Assembly: GCA_036505615.1 (NCBI GenBank)
Contig: DASXTB010000245.1
Span: 1-10,491 of the forward strand
Direction: 5' to 3'
DNA length: 10,491 nucleotides
Origin: DASXTB01 sp036505615
Lineage (GTDB): Bacteria; Acidobacteriota; UBA6911; JACQSX01
Position numbers and translations under genes: made by a program. Numbering within the stretch: the stretch's first letter is position 1; the number at the start of each line of letters is the position of its first letter. The notes under the pieces were generated by a model. The model saw only the letters and a list, made by a program, of their open reading frames with translations, made no database searches and was not told where the DNA came from. Shown one piece after another: positions 1 to 5,527 of this stretch.

Positions 1-333
1 GTTCCCCCTACACAGGAGGAAATGACCAAGATGGGCAAGCTGATCGAGGATGGAATGAAGGCCGGCTTCCTCCTTGCAGTCGAGGGCTGCTTGCCGAGCG
101 CGACCGGCGCGCGTGTTCGCCTCTCCGGCGGCAAACTGACCGTCACCGACGGGCCTTTCACCGAGTCCAAGGAAGTGATCGGCGGCCTCGCCCTGCTTCA
201 GGCGAACTCCAAGGAAGAGGCTATCGAATTGGTCAAGCAATTCCTCCATGTGGCTGGCGACGGTGAATGCGAGCTTCGCCAAGTATTCGAGGCGGACAAA
301 AAAACGAAAGCCAACAGCGCTGCGAAATCCTAG
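1..333 (+). CDS. DGPF/YCII-family protein, 5' end outside window (partial)
   Basis: This is a small YCII-related (DGPF-family) protein. The open frame continues without a stop from base 1 (codons VPPTQEE precede the first ATG at 22), and those residues fit the usual family N-terminal region. The true start therefore lies upstream of the window, and the 103-residue version from base 22 is probably truncated. The hallmark motif TDGPFTESKE sits at residues 42-51 counted from the ATG at 22. It is preceded by ARVRLSGGK and followed by the EEAIELVKQF helix and the RQVFEA strand, all typical of the family. The GGAGGA just before the ATG at 22 reads as Gln-Glu-Glu codons and is too close to be a good ribosome site. 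The stop at 331-333 is 9 bases before the sigma-factor gene. Genes of this family are the standard partners of ECF42 sigma factors. Their biochemical role is not established. Confidence 0.9.
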   Translation, partial: VPPTQEEMTKMGKLIEDGMKAGFLLAVEGCLPSATGARVRLSGGKLTVTDGPFTESKEVIGGLALLQANSKEEAIELVKQFLHVAGDGECELRQVFEADKKTKANSAAKS

Positions 334-342
334 TCAGCGTCT

Positions 343-1632
343 TTGAAAGTTTCTGTGTCCGTCGCCGATATTCATCGCGCCATCGATGCAGTCTGGAGGA
401 TCGAGTCGCCCAGGCTCATCGCCAGCCTTGCTCGTATTGTCCGCGATGTCGGCCTGGCCGAGGAGCTCGCGCAGGACGCTCTGGTGGCCGCCCTGGAGCG
501 ATGGCCGGAGTCGGGCATCCCAGACAAGCCGGGTGCCTGGCTCATGGCCACCGCCAAGCATCGGGCCATCGATCTGTTTCGTCGAAACAAGTTGCTCGAA
601 CGCAAGCACGCCGAACTCGGTCAGGAGCTCGAGGCCCGGCAGGAGATGGCCGTGGCGGATTATGATAACGCAATCGACGATGATATCGGCGATGACCTCC
701 TGCGCCTCATGTTCACGGCTTGTCATCCGGTTCTACCCACCGAGGCGCGCGTTGCGCTCACGCTCCGCTTGCTTGGAGGCCTGAAGACCGAGGAAATCGC
801 GCGCGCCTTCCTCGTCCCGGAGCCGACTGTTGCCCAGCGCATCGTCCGGGCCAAGCGGACTCTCACCGAGGCGCGCGTTCCTTTTGACGTCCCCCGCCGA
901 GACGAGCTCGCCGCTCGTCTCTCGTCGGTGCTCGAGGTCATCTACCTCGTCTTCAACGAAGGCTACTCGGCGACTGCCGGCGACGATTGGATGCGACCTG
1001 CGCTCTGCGAGGATGCCCTCCGCCTTGGCCGTATCCTCGCCGAGCTCGCTCCGAAGGAGCCGGAGGTCCACGGCCTGGTTGCGCTGATGGAGATCCAGGC
1101 GTCGCGCTCGGGCGCGCGAATCGGCCCATCGGGAGAGCCCATCCTGCTCTTCGATCAAAACCGCGCGCTCTGGGATCAGCTTCTGATCCGTCGTGGACTG
1201 GCGGCTCTCGAGCGTGCCGAAAAGCTCGGCGGCACTCTCGGGCCGTATGCCCTACAGGCCTCGATCGCCGCCTGCCACGCGCGCGCGAGCACGCCGGCCG
1301 AGACGGACTGGGCGCGCATCGTGGCGCTCTACGATGCGCTCGCCCAGCTAACACCCTCACCCGTCGTGGAACTGAATCGTGCCGTCGCGGTCGGCATGGC
1401 TTTCGGTCCTCAAGCAGGCCTCGAACTCGTCGATGCGCTGACCGCGGAGCCCTCGCTGCAGAACTACCACCTCTTGCCGAGCGTGCGCGCCGACCTCCTC
1501 AGAAAGCTCGGCCGCTTCGACGAGGCCCGTGCGGAGTTCGAGCGCGCGGCATCGCTCACGCGCAACGCCCGCGAGCACACGCTGCTCCTCGAGCGCGCCG
1601 CCGCATGCGCCCGTGGATCGGCGCTGCCCTAG
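343..1632 (+). CDS. ECF42-type RNA polymerase sigma factor with C-terminal extension
   Basis: This is an alternative sigma factor of the ECF family, 429 residues, about twice the length of a minimal ECF. Region 2 spans about residues 24-90 (RLIASLARIVRDVGLAEELA, AWLMATAKHRAIDLFRR). Region 4 spans about 118-175 (ARVALTLRLLGG, LKTEEIARAFLVPEPTVAQR). The remaining 240 or so residues are the helical, TPR-like extension that defines group ECF42, with landmarks LVFNEGY (202-208), GPYALQASIAACHA (300-313), SPVVELNRAVAV (339-350) and a LLRKLGRFDEA repeat-like helix (385-395). The start is placed at TTG 343, which gives a 9-base gap to the upstream stop. GTG 355, with a weak GAAAG before it, is an alternative. 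No anti-sigma gene is seen. In this group the C-terminal extension is thought to modulate activity. Co-transcription with the DGPF gene is likely. GC content is clearly higher than in the genes downstream. Confidence 0.93.
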   Translation: MKVSVSVADIHRAIDAVWRIESPRLIASLARIVRDVGLAEELAQDALVAALERWPESGIPDKPGAWLMATAKHRAIDLFRRNKLLERKHAELGQELEARQEMAVADYDNAIDDDIGDDLLRLMFTACHPVLPTEARVALTLRLLGGLKTEEIARAFLVPEPTVAQRIVRAKRTLTEARVPFDVPRRDELAARLSSVLEVIYLVFNEGYSATAGDDWMRPALCEDALRLGRILAELAPKEPEVHGLVALMEIQASRSGARIGPSGEPILLFDQNRALWDQLLIRRGLAALERAEKLGGTLGPYALQASIAACHARASTPAETDWARIVALYDALAQLTPSPVVELNRAVAVGMAFGPQAGLELVDALTAEPSLQNYHLLPSVRADLLRKLGRFDEARAEFERAASLTRNAREHTLLLERAAACARGSALP

Positions 1633-1877
1633 CGGCGGTGACGAAAGCGGTGCGTTTCGCCAGGCTCAGACCGCTACCGGACTTACCTCTTTGGAAATCA
1701 ACACGCGTTCTGGAAGGCGTCCTCGATAAGGGAGGACGCGAAGTTACTCACAGAAATAGCTTCGTGGCATCGTGCCTTCGTGGCGGTTTGGTTGCGGCTC
1801 GGCTGGGTTGTGCCCTTTGTGTCGTTGGTGGTTAATTCTTTCACACGTTTTCAGGGCGAGCGCTAGTCACGCACCGC
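1633..1877. other. Intergenic stretch between convergent genes with repeat-like DNA
   Basis: No gene is supported in these 245 bases between the convergent sigma-factor and toxin genes. They hold the hairpin at 1717-1739, a stretch of TTCGTGGCATCGTGCCTTCGTGG-style low-complexity DNA around 1761-1783, a GCCGCAACCAA core on the minus strand near 1787-1798, and a 20-base sequence (1825-1844) that recurs inverted at 4994-5013. ORFs crossing this stretch have no recognisable protein features. Confidence 0.6.
1717..1739. terminator. Strong stem-loop after the sigma-factor gene, possible terminator
   Basis: GCGTCCTC at 1717-1724 pairs perfectly with GAGGACGC at 1732-1739 around a 7-base loop (GATAAGG). 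It lies 85 bases after the sigma-factor stop and 138 bases beyond the toxin stop, so it could end transcription from either side. No T-run follows on either strand, so it is not a canonical intrinsic terminator. It could equally be a repeat-derived hairpin. Confidence 0.4.
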
Positions 1878-2309
1878 TCATAGGACGGCGCTCCAATTCC
1901 GAAGCGTGACCACATGGCCCAGTCGCATAGCTCTTCGGGAATAACGATCGTCTGCGGTAACAAAAGTACCGTTGCGCCTGAAGGCGACTGCATGGCATGC
2001 CGCGTCATAAAAGCTGGCCTTTAACCCCGTCATGAGCTCAAAAATCTTGCCGTGAAAATCGGCTGCCGACTCCTCCTCGAAATGATATTGGATCAGGATC
2101 TCGAGCAATTGTGATGCCAGCAGCGGCTCCTTTGATCCGAGCACGTTGCCCACTTCGTAGACCCAAAGTGACGGCACGACGATTTCGCATTTCCCCGACA
2201 ACCAAGCTTCTCTGATGGCCAGAGCGCTCTCGCGGTCGCCTTCATCAGTGGATCGGAGAGCCCACTTAACCAGCACCGACGCATCCGGGACGATAACATG
2301 AAGGCCCAT
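1878..2309 (-). CDS. PIN-domain ribonuclease toxin (VapC-like)
   Basis: This is a type II toxin of the VapC/PIN family, 143 residues, the normal size for the family. The acidic metal-binding residues expected for PIN nucleases are visible: D9 in VPDASVLVKW, E52 in LWVYEVGN, D102 in FYDAACHAVA, and D120/D121 in FVTADDRY. It therefore looks catalytically intact. Family members cut RNA, commonly tRNA or rRNA, in a Mg2+-dependent way; the target of this one cannot be read from the sequence. The ATG at 2307-2309 overlaps the stop of the upstream antitoxin gene by one base (TAATG), a typical coupling of a toxin to its antitoxin. The family identification is firm. Activity and in vivo role are inferred. 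Confidence 0.9.
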   Translation of the reverse strand: MGLHVIVPDASVLVKWALRSTDEGDRESALAIREAWLSGKCEIVVPSLWVYEVGNVLGSKEPLLASQLLEILIQYHFEEESAADFHGKIFELMTGLKASFYDAACHAVAFRRNGTFVTADDRYSRRAMRLGHVVTLRNWSAVL

Positions 2310-2536
2310 TAGCGTTTCCGGTCACGCCGGATCATGTCAACGATCTCGCGAGTCGCTATCGCCTTCGTTCTCCCTCTCAGCAGATCGAGCCGTCGGGATA
2401 GGTCTTGACGCCGAATCGCCAGGAGCTCCTTGCGCAAGGCCATATTGATCACCCGGCTACGCTTGCCACTTTTCACCAGCGCATCGAGATCAGCTTTTAC
2501 ATCATCGTCCAGGACAATGTTGACCTTTACAGGCAT
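2309..2536 (-). CDS. Ribbon-helix-helix-like antitoxin (VapB-like)
   Basis: This is a small basic protein (75 residues from the ATG at 2534-2536) directly upstream of, and overlapping, the PIN toxin gene. The N-terminal strand VKVNIVLDDDV followed by helix ADLDALVKSGKRSRVINMALRKEL is the pattern of a ribbon-helix-helix (CopG/MetJ-like) DNA-binding domain. The charged C-terminal part (RRLDLLRGRTKAIATREIVDMIRRDRKR) would be the toxin-neutralising tail. A TTG two codons upstream (2540-2542) could also start the frame, but ATG 2536 gives a standard RHH N-terminus. No strong Shine-Dalgarno sequence is seen, only a weak AGAG. Such antitoxins normally repress their own promoter, and the half-sites at 2548-2580 fit that. 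Confidence 0.85.
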   Translation of the reverse strand: MPVKVNIVLDDDVKADLDALVKSGKRSRVINMALRKELLAIRRQDLSRRLDLLRGRTKAIATREIVDMIRRDRKR

Positions 2537-2547
2537 ACACAATCACG

Positions 2548-2580
2548 CTCTACCAATGGTGGAGAATATCATTCTCTACC
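2548..2580. promoter_or_regulatory. Operator with three alternating half-sites upstream of vapBC-like genes
   Basis: Three half-sites alternate in orientation: CTCTACC (2548-2554), GGTGGAG (2558-2564) and CTCTACC (2574-2580). The second and third form the larger palindrome GGTGGAGAAT-ATC-ATTCTCTACC (2558-2580, 9 of 10 pairs). The first and second form CTCTACC-AAT-GGTGGAG (6 of 7 pairs). They cover the -10 and transcription start region of the toxin-antitoxin promoter, the place expected for autorepression by a dimeric RHH antitoxin. Confidence 0.6.
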
Positions 2581-2591
2581 GCTCCTGGCAA
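2563..2591 (-). promoter_or_regulatory. Sigma-70-type promoter of the toxin-antitoxin operon
   Basis: Read on the minus strand, TTGCCA (2586-2591) lies 17 bases from TATTCT (2563-2568), and the latter is preceded by TG at the extended -10 position (TGATATTCT). Transcription would start near 2556, giving a leader of about 20 bases before ATG 2536. The -10 lies inside the operator palindrome. This is inferred from matches to consensus. Confidence 0.55.
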
Positions 2592-2645
2592 GGCGTAGAA
2601 CCTGTACTTCGGCCTGGTGTATAACGTGGGTCACCTAATGCGATT

Positions 2646-4838
2646 TCAACGGCGTACACTCGGCTCTTTCAGTTTCCGCCACAGCGTGGTGCGGCTGATT
2701 CCCAAGCGTTTGGCAGCAAGCTGCGGTTGGCTGTCGCACTGATGCAAAACCTTCTTGATCAGCTCGCGCTCCAGAGTTGCCAGCGGGTCTTCTGCCAAAA
2801 GAGCCAGCGAAACGATATCCTCCTTTGCGGCCGTCAATTCAACGGGCAGATGTTTCTCGTCGATGAGATCTCCCTGACACTTTACGAAAGCATGCTCGAG
2901 GATATTTTCCAACTCCCGCACGTTACCTGGATAGGCATAATCCATTAAAACCTCTAACGCCTCGGCGGAGACGTTCTGAATCGATTTCTTCGTTTGCCGG
3001 TTGAACCTCTGGATGAAATGCTTGACCAAAAGAGGGATGTCATTACGCCTCTCCCTCAACGGAGGCATTACGATTGGCACCACATTCAACCGATAATACA
3101 AATCCTCGCGAAACTTTCCCTGCTTCATGGCGGTTTTCAAGTCGCGGTTAGTCGCGGCAATGGTTCGCACATTTACTTTTTGCGTGGTAGTGGAACCGAC
3201 CCTTTCAAATTCCCCATGCTGCAAGAACCTCAGCAGCTTCACTTGCGTGGTGAGACTTACGTCGCCGATCTCGTCCAAGAAAACCGTTCCCCCGTGCGCC
3301 ATTTCAAAACGTCCCTGGCGCGCGCTGACAGCCCCGGTGAACGCCCCCTTCACATGCCCAAACAGCTCGCTTTCCAACAGGCTTTCTACCAGTGCAGCAC
3401 AGTTGACGGTGACAAAGGGTTTTCCGTTCCTGGGGCTGTTTGCATGAATCGCTCCAGCCACCAATTCCTTGCCGGTGCCGCTCTCGCCTTGAATTAAGAC
3501 TGTGGCAGTCAAGGGCGCCACCTGTTCAATCAATTCGTAGATGTCCTGCATCTTTTGGCTCTTGCCGATCAGATTTTCAAATGAATAGCGGCCCCTCAAT
3601 GCTTCGCTCAGTGCCTTGATTTCAGAAAGGTCCTGCGCGAATCCTTGAATGACGTACCCTCCCCGGTGCTCAATCCCTACCGCCCTGATTTCCAGCGCCA
3701 GCGTTGCGCCGCCTTTCTTGAGGAACTCCGTTTCAAAGATGACCGGATTCCCCCCGGGGACAGCCTTTTCCAGAAGTTGATTTGCTTGCTGAAACCGCTC
3801 GAAGGTCATGAGGTCGCGCAACGACAATTTGCAAAGATCGCGGTGCGAGTGTCCGAGCCAACTGCAAAGGTTTTCGTTGACCGCCATCAATGGCTGTTGA
3901 GAGGACGAACAGACAAAAATCCCCTCGTTTGAAGTTTCAAACAGAATCCGGTACCGCTCGTTGCTTTCGGCCAGTTGGCTGACCCATCGCCCTTTTTCGA
4001 TGAGAAGGGATAGCTGCCCTGCAATCCGTTTTAGGAATCCTACGTGCGCTTCCGAAAATGCATGCTGCAGAATGCTGGTGAAAAACACTACGCCGATGGA
4101 CTTGCCTTCTACTTTTAAAGGAAGCGTCAAGCTGGAACGCATCCCTTCGTCCAAAATCATTTTGGTCCAGGCGCTGGGACGCTTTGCATAGTGTTCTTGC
4201 AAATCATCAACGACGCGTGCTTCACCCAACTCCAGAATGCGCTCCAGGGTCGAACCGGAGATGCGCGCTGAAAAACCATCGTTTAGAAGAATCTTTCGAT
4301 CCGATTTAGTCTTGACTTGAACCAACGTGCCCGAGGATTCATCGATCAAGGCAATGCCCAATCGGTTGTGGGGGACGATCTTTTGAAGACCGGCATAGAT
4401 CTTATTGAATACTTCATCCAATGTTTTGCCTTGATTGATCTCCTGGAGGATTTCGTAAGCCGGGTCGGCTTCCTCTATGTCTTCTGGTGCCGCCTCCCTT
4501 TTGGCTGCTGTCTTGCGGTAGCGCCGCAGTTCCTCGGAAGAGACTCCAAGCTGAATGGTTTTAGCGCGGGTCCTCACCGGATATGTTCTCACTGTTGGAG
4601 TCACAACGGGGCAGCCTGTCTTTAGGCTGTACTTCCAGTGATGCCAGGGACAAGTGACCACATCTCCTTCCAACGCCCCTTCCGCTAAAGGTCCTCCCTG
4701 ATGAGGACAGGTGTTGCTTATTGCGTGGAATTCTCCATCGACGTTAAATAGCGCTACACTTTCGCCCAGTAACTTGACCACCTTGCTTGTTCCCGGGGCA
4801 ATTTTGGCCGTTTCGGCCACTCTGATCCATTCAGACAT
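2646..4838 (-). CDS. Sigma-54-dependent transcriptional activator with N-terminal Rieske [2Fe-2S], GAF and PAS domains
   Basis: This is a 730-residue bacterial enhancer-binding protein. Residues 1-100 are a Rieske ferredoxin-like domain with the full ligand set C44-x-H46 and C63-x2-H66 (CPH, then 16 residues, then CPWH). About 125-283 is a GAF-type domain (VPHNRLGIALIDESSGTLV, SSLTLPLKVEGKSIGVVFF). About 292-410 is a PAS domain. About 418-665 is the AAA+ domain: Walker A GESGTGKE (451-458), the sigma-54 contact loop GAFTGA (498-503), Walker B GGTVFLDE (516-523), and arginine residues R577/R583 in FREDLYYRL. The C-terminus (687-725) is a Fis-type helix-turn-helix (LAAKRLGISRTTLWRKL). Every element needed to remodel sigma-54 polymerase is present. 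The start at ATG 4838 is supported by GGAGG at 4845-4849. It is divergent from the SDR operon, which has a sigma-54 promoter. The Rieske domain is normally an electron-transfer module, so a redox-sensing role here is inference. Confidence 0.95.
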   Translation of the reverse strand: MSEWIRVAETAKIAPGTSKVVKLLGESVALFNVDGEFHAISNTCPHQGGPLAEGALEGDVVTCPWHHWKYSLKTGCPVVTPTVRTYPVRTRAKTIQLGVSSEELRRYRKTAAKREAAPEDIEEADPAYEILQEINQGKTLDEVFNKIYAGLQKIVPHNRLGIALIDESSGTLVQVKTKSDRKILLNDGFSARISGSTLERILELGEARVVDDLQEHYAKRPSAWTKMILDEGMRSSLTLPLKVEGKSIGVVFFTSILQHAFSEAHVGFLKRIAGQLSLLIEKGRWVSQLAESNERYRILFETSNEGIFVCSSSQQPLMAVNENLCSWLGHSHRDLCKLSLRDLMTFERFQQANQLLEKAVPGGNPVIFETEFLKKGGATLALEIRAVGIEHRGGYVIQGFAQDLSEIKALSEALRGRYSFENLIGKSQKMQDIYELIEQVAPLTATVLIQGESGTGKELVAGAIHANSPRNGKPFVTVNCAALVESLLESELFGHVKGAFTGAVSARQGRFEMAHGGTVFLDEIGDVSLTTQVKLLRFLQHGEFERVGSTTTQKVNVRTIAATNRDLKTAMKQGKFREDLYYRLNVVPIVMPPLRERRNDIPLLVKHFIQRFNRQTKKSIQNVSAEALEVLMDYAYPGNVRELENILEHAFVKCQGDLIDEKHLPVELTAAKEDIVSLALLAEDPLATLERELIKKVLHQCDSQPQLAAKRLGISRTTLWRKLKEPSVRR

Positions 4839-4873
4839 TTTTTGCCTCCAACTCGGCGCGTACGAATGATCTG

Positions 4874-4902
4874 AGATTAAACCTCCTTCGGCTTTGTTTC
4901 AA
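4874..4902 (-). promoter_or_regulatory. Possible promoter of the Rieske-bEBP gene
   Basis: On the minus strand TTGAAA (4897-4902) is followed after 17 bases by TAATCT (4874-4879), giving a start near 4867 and a leader of about 28 bases. The -10 is a poor match. If the promoter is real, operator site 1 (4897-4910) overlaps its -35, which would suit autoregulation. Confidence 0.25.
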
Positions 4903-4961
4903 ATACGAAATTAGTTTCAAAATCGAAACCGGGACCCAGAGGTCAGATTTCCAGTTGGAAA
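4897..4961. promoter_or_regulatory. Cluster of three TTTC-N6-GAAA palindromes upstream of the activator gene
   Basis: Three 14-base sites share the same half-sites and spacing: TTTCAAATACGAAA (4897-4910), TTTCAAAATCGAAA (4915-4928, extended to GTTTC...GAAAC) and TTTCCAGTTGGAAA (4948-4961). Site starts are 18 and 33 bases apart. They lie 59-123 bases upstream of the activator ATG on its own strand. Dyad sites of this size suit a Fis-type HTH dimer. By eye I find this pattern nowhere else in the window except at 5358-5371. Confidence 0.6.
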
Positions 4962-5025
4962 ATTGGAAAACCCAACAACCGGGATTAGAGGGCGTGAAAG
5001 AATTAACCACCAAGGCCTACCGCGG

Positions 5026-5108
5026 CAGGGCCGCAACCAACGGGAATCATGATTAGCCGCGATGGTTTTAGCCTCGAAGAGGCGCCAGTGAGTAGCCCCG
5101 TCCGTAAG
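5026..5108 (+). repeat. Dispersed repeat, copy A
   Basis: This stretch recurs at 10195-10280 in the same orientation. The shared order is GGCCGCAACC, then AATCATGATTAGCCGC, ATGGTTTTAGCCTCG, AGAGGCG, CAGTGA, TAGCC and CGTCCGTAA. I count about 8 differences over the 70 best-aligned bases. Copy A flows straight into the palindromic element at 5071-5256. Open frames crossing both copies yield similar translated strings (RLIMIPVGCG versus RLIMIPLGCG), which I read as repeat artefacts and not proteins. Confidence 0.8.
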
Positions 5109-5256
5109 GGCGGGGATTTTGAAGCAACGAAAACCATCAGAGCTCCGAAGGAGCGACACTCCTGTGCCGGTCCTTCGGACCTCAATCCAAATTTAATTTA
5201 TTTGCCATAAACCCCGCCCTTACGGACGGGGCTACCCACTGACGGCTCTTCGAGCC
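5071..5256. repeat. Compound REP/BIME-like palindromic element
   Basis: This is a 186-base imperfect palindrome. Bases 5092-5115 (beginning GTAGCCCCGTCC) are the exact reverse complement of 5212-5235, and the symmetry extends outward to 5071 and 5256 with four mismatches. Each 24-base arm is itself GTAG followed by an 8-pair hairpin (CCCCGTCC-GTAA-GGGCGGGG, one G-T pair). This matches the GTAG-plus-hairpin layout of REP sequences; two inverted copies make a BIME. Four further mini-hairpins with trinucleotide loops are arranged symmetrically: GCCTC-GAA-GAGGC (5071-5083), GCTCC-GAA-GGAGC (5142-5154), GGTCC-TTC-GGACC (5169-5181) and GGCTC-TTC-GAGCC (5244-5256). No RAYT transposase is encoded in this window. 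Confidence 0.75.
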
Positions 5257-5357
5257 TGCGCAACACTCAACAACTTTGGTCAAAAAACAAGATTCTGCTA
5301 ATTTGTTACACCAAGACACCAAAATTCTCTTAGCTTCAATTGGTTAGCACGACAGCA

Positions 5358-5371
5358 TTTCAAATTTGAAA
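5358..5371. promoter_or_regulatory. Perfect palindrome TTTCAAATTTGAAA, candidate upstream activating site
   Basis: This is a fully symmetrical 14-base member of the TTTC-N6-GAAA family. Its centre is about 87 bases upstream of the -24 GG of the sigma-54 promoter at 5450-5465, or roughly -110 from the predicted start. That is in the usual range for enhancer-binding-protein sites that act by DNA looping. Confidence 0.6.
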
Positions 5372-5449
5372 CAGGGTCGAAGTCCAGCACCGCCGAATTT
5401 AATTCCTGAAACACCTGCCGTCCTTGCGCTTTTGCTGTTTGCGGCCTTC

Positions 5450-5465
5450 TGGCACGGAACTTGCC
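5450..5465 (+). promoter_or_regulatory. Sigma-54 (-24/-12) promoter upstream of the SDR gene
   Basis: TGGCACGGAACTTGCC matches the sigma-54 consensus TGGCACG-N4-TTGC at every fixed position. The GG at 5451-5452 and GC at 5463-5464 are separated by the required 10 bases. Transcription would begin near 5475-5476, about 52 bases before ATG 5528. The position is right for control by the divergent sigma-54 activator, which has all required ATPase motifs. Confidence 0.8.
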
Positions 5466-5527
5466 AACGGAACTTTCTGATAGTCGAGCAGTTGAAGATC
5501 AAACAGCTTCACACTGGAAAGTAATCA

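Larger units (their letters stand above)
4839..5527. other. Divergent regulatory region between activator and SDR operon
   Basis: These 689 bases carry no supportable gene. In order they hold the activator ribosome site (4845-4849), three operator-like palindromes (4897-4961), a 20-base repeat (4994-5013) also found inverted at 1825-1844, repeat copy A and the REP/BIME-like palindrome (5026-5256), a less structured AT-richer stretch (5257-5357), a perfect operator-like palindrome (5358-5371) and the sigma-54 promoter (5450-5465). Short open frames here are composed of repeat DNA. Confidence 0.7.

Noticed and set aside
580..592. TTTCGTCGAAA inside the sigma-factor gene as another operator
   Set aside because: The half-sites are similar but the spacing is 3 and not 6, and it lies in coding sequence of conserved region 2.
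334..1835. Long open frames on both strands overlapping the sigma-factor gene
   Set aside because: High-GC shadow frames. Their translations are Arg/Pro/Ser-rich without motifs, while the 343-1632 frame carries the complete ECF42 pattern.
4831..5185. Short minus-strand open frames between the activator and the SDR gene
   Set aside because: They consist of the 20-base repeat and repeat copy A. The similar translation at the 10.2 kb copy reflects shared repeat DNA, and no domain or ribosome site is seen.
5329..5399. tRNA-like string (TAGCTTCAATTGGTTAGCAC resembling a D-arm, GGTCGAAGTCC resembling a T-arm, ending CACCGCC)
   Set aside because: No upstream strand complements CACCGCC, no 5-pair anticodon stem can be drawn, and the T-arm stem does not pair. 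It may be a decayed tRNA remnant but is not a gene. The palindrome inside it is better explained as a member of the four-site operator family.
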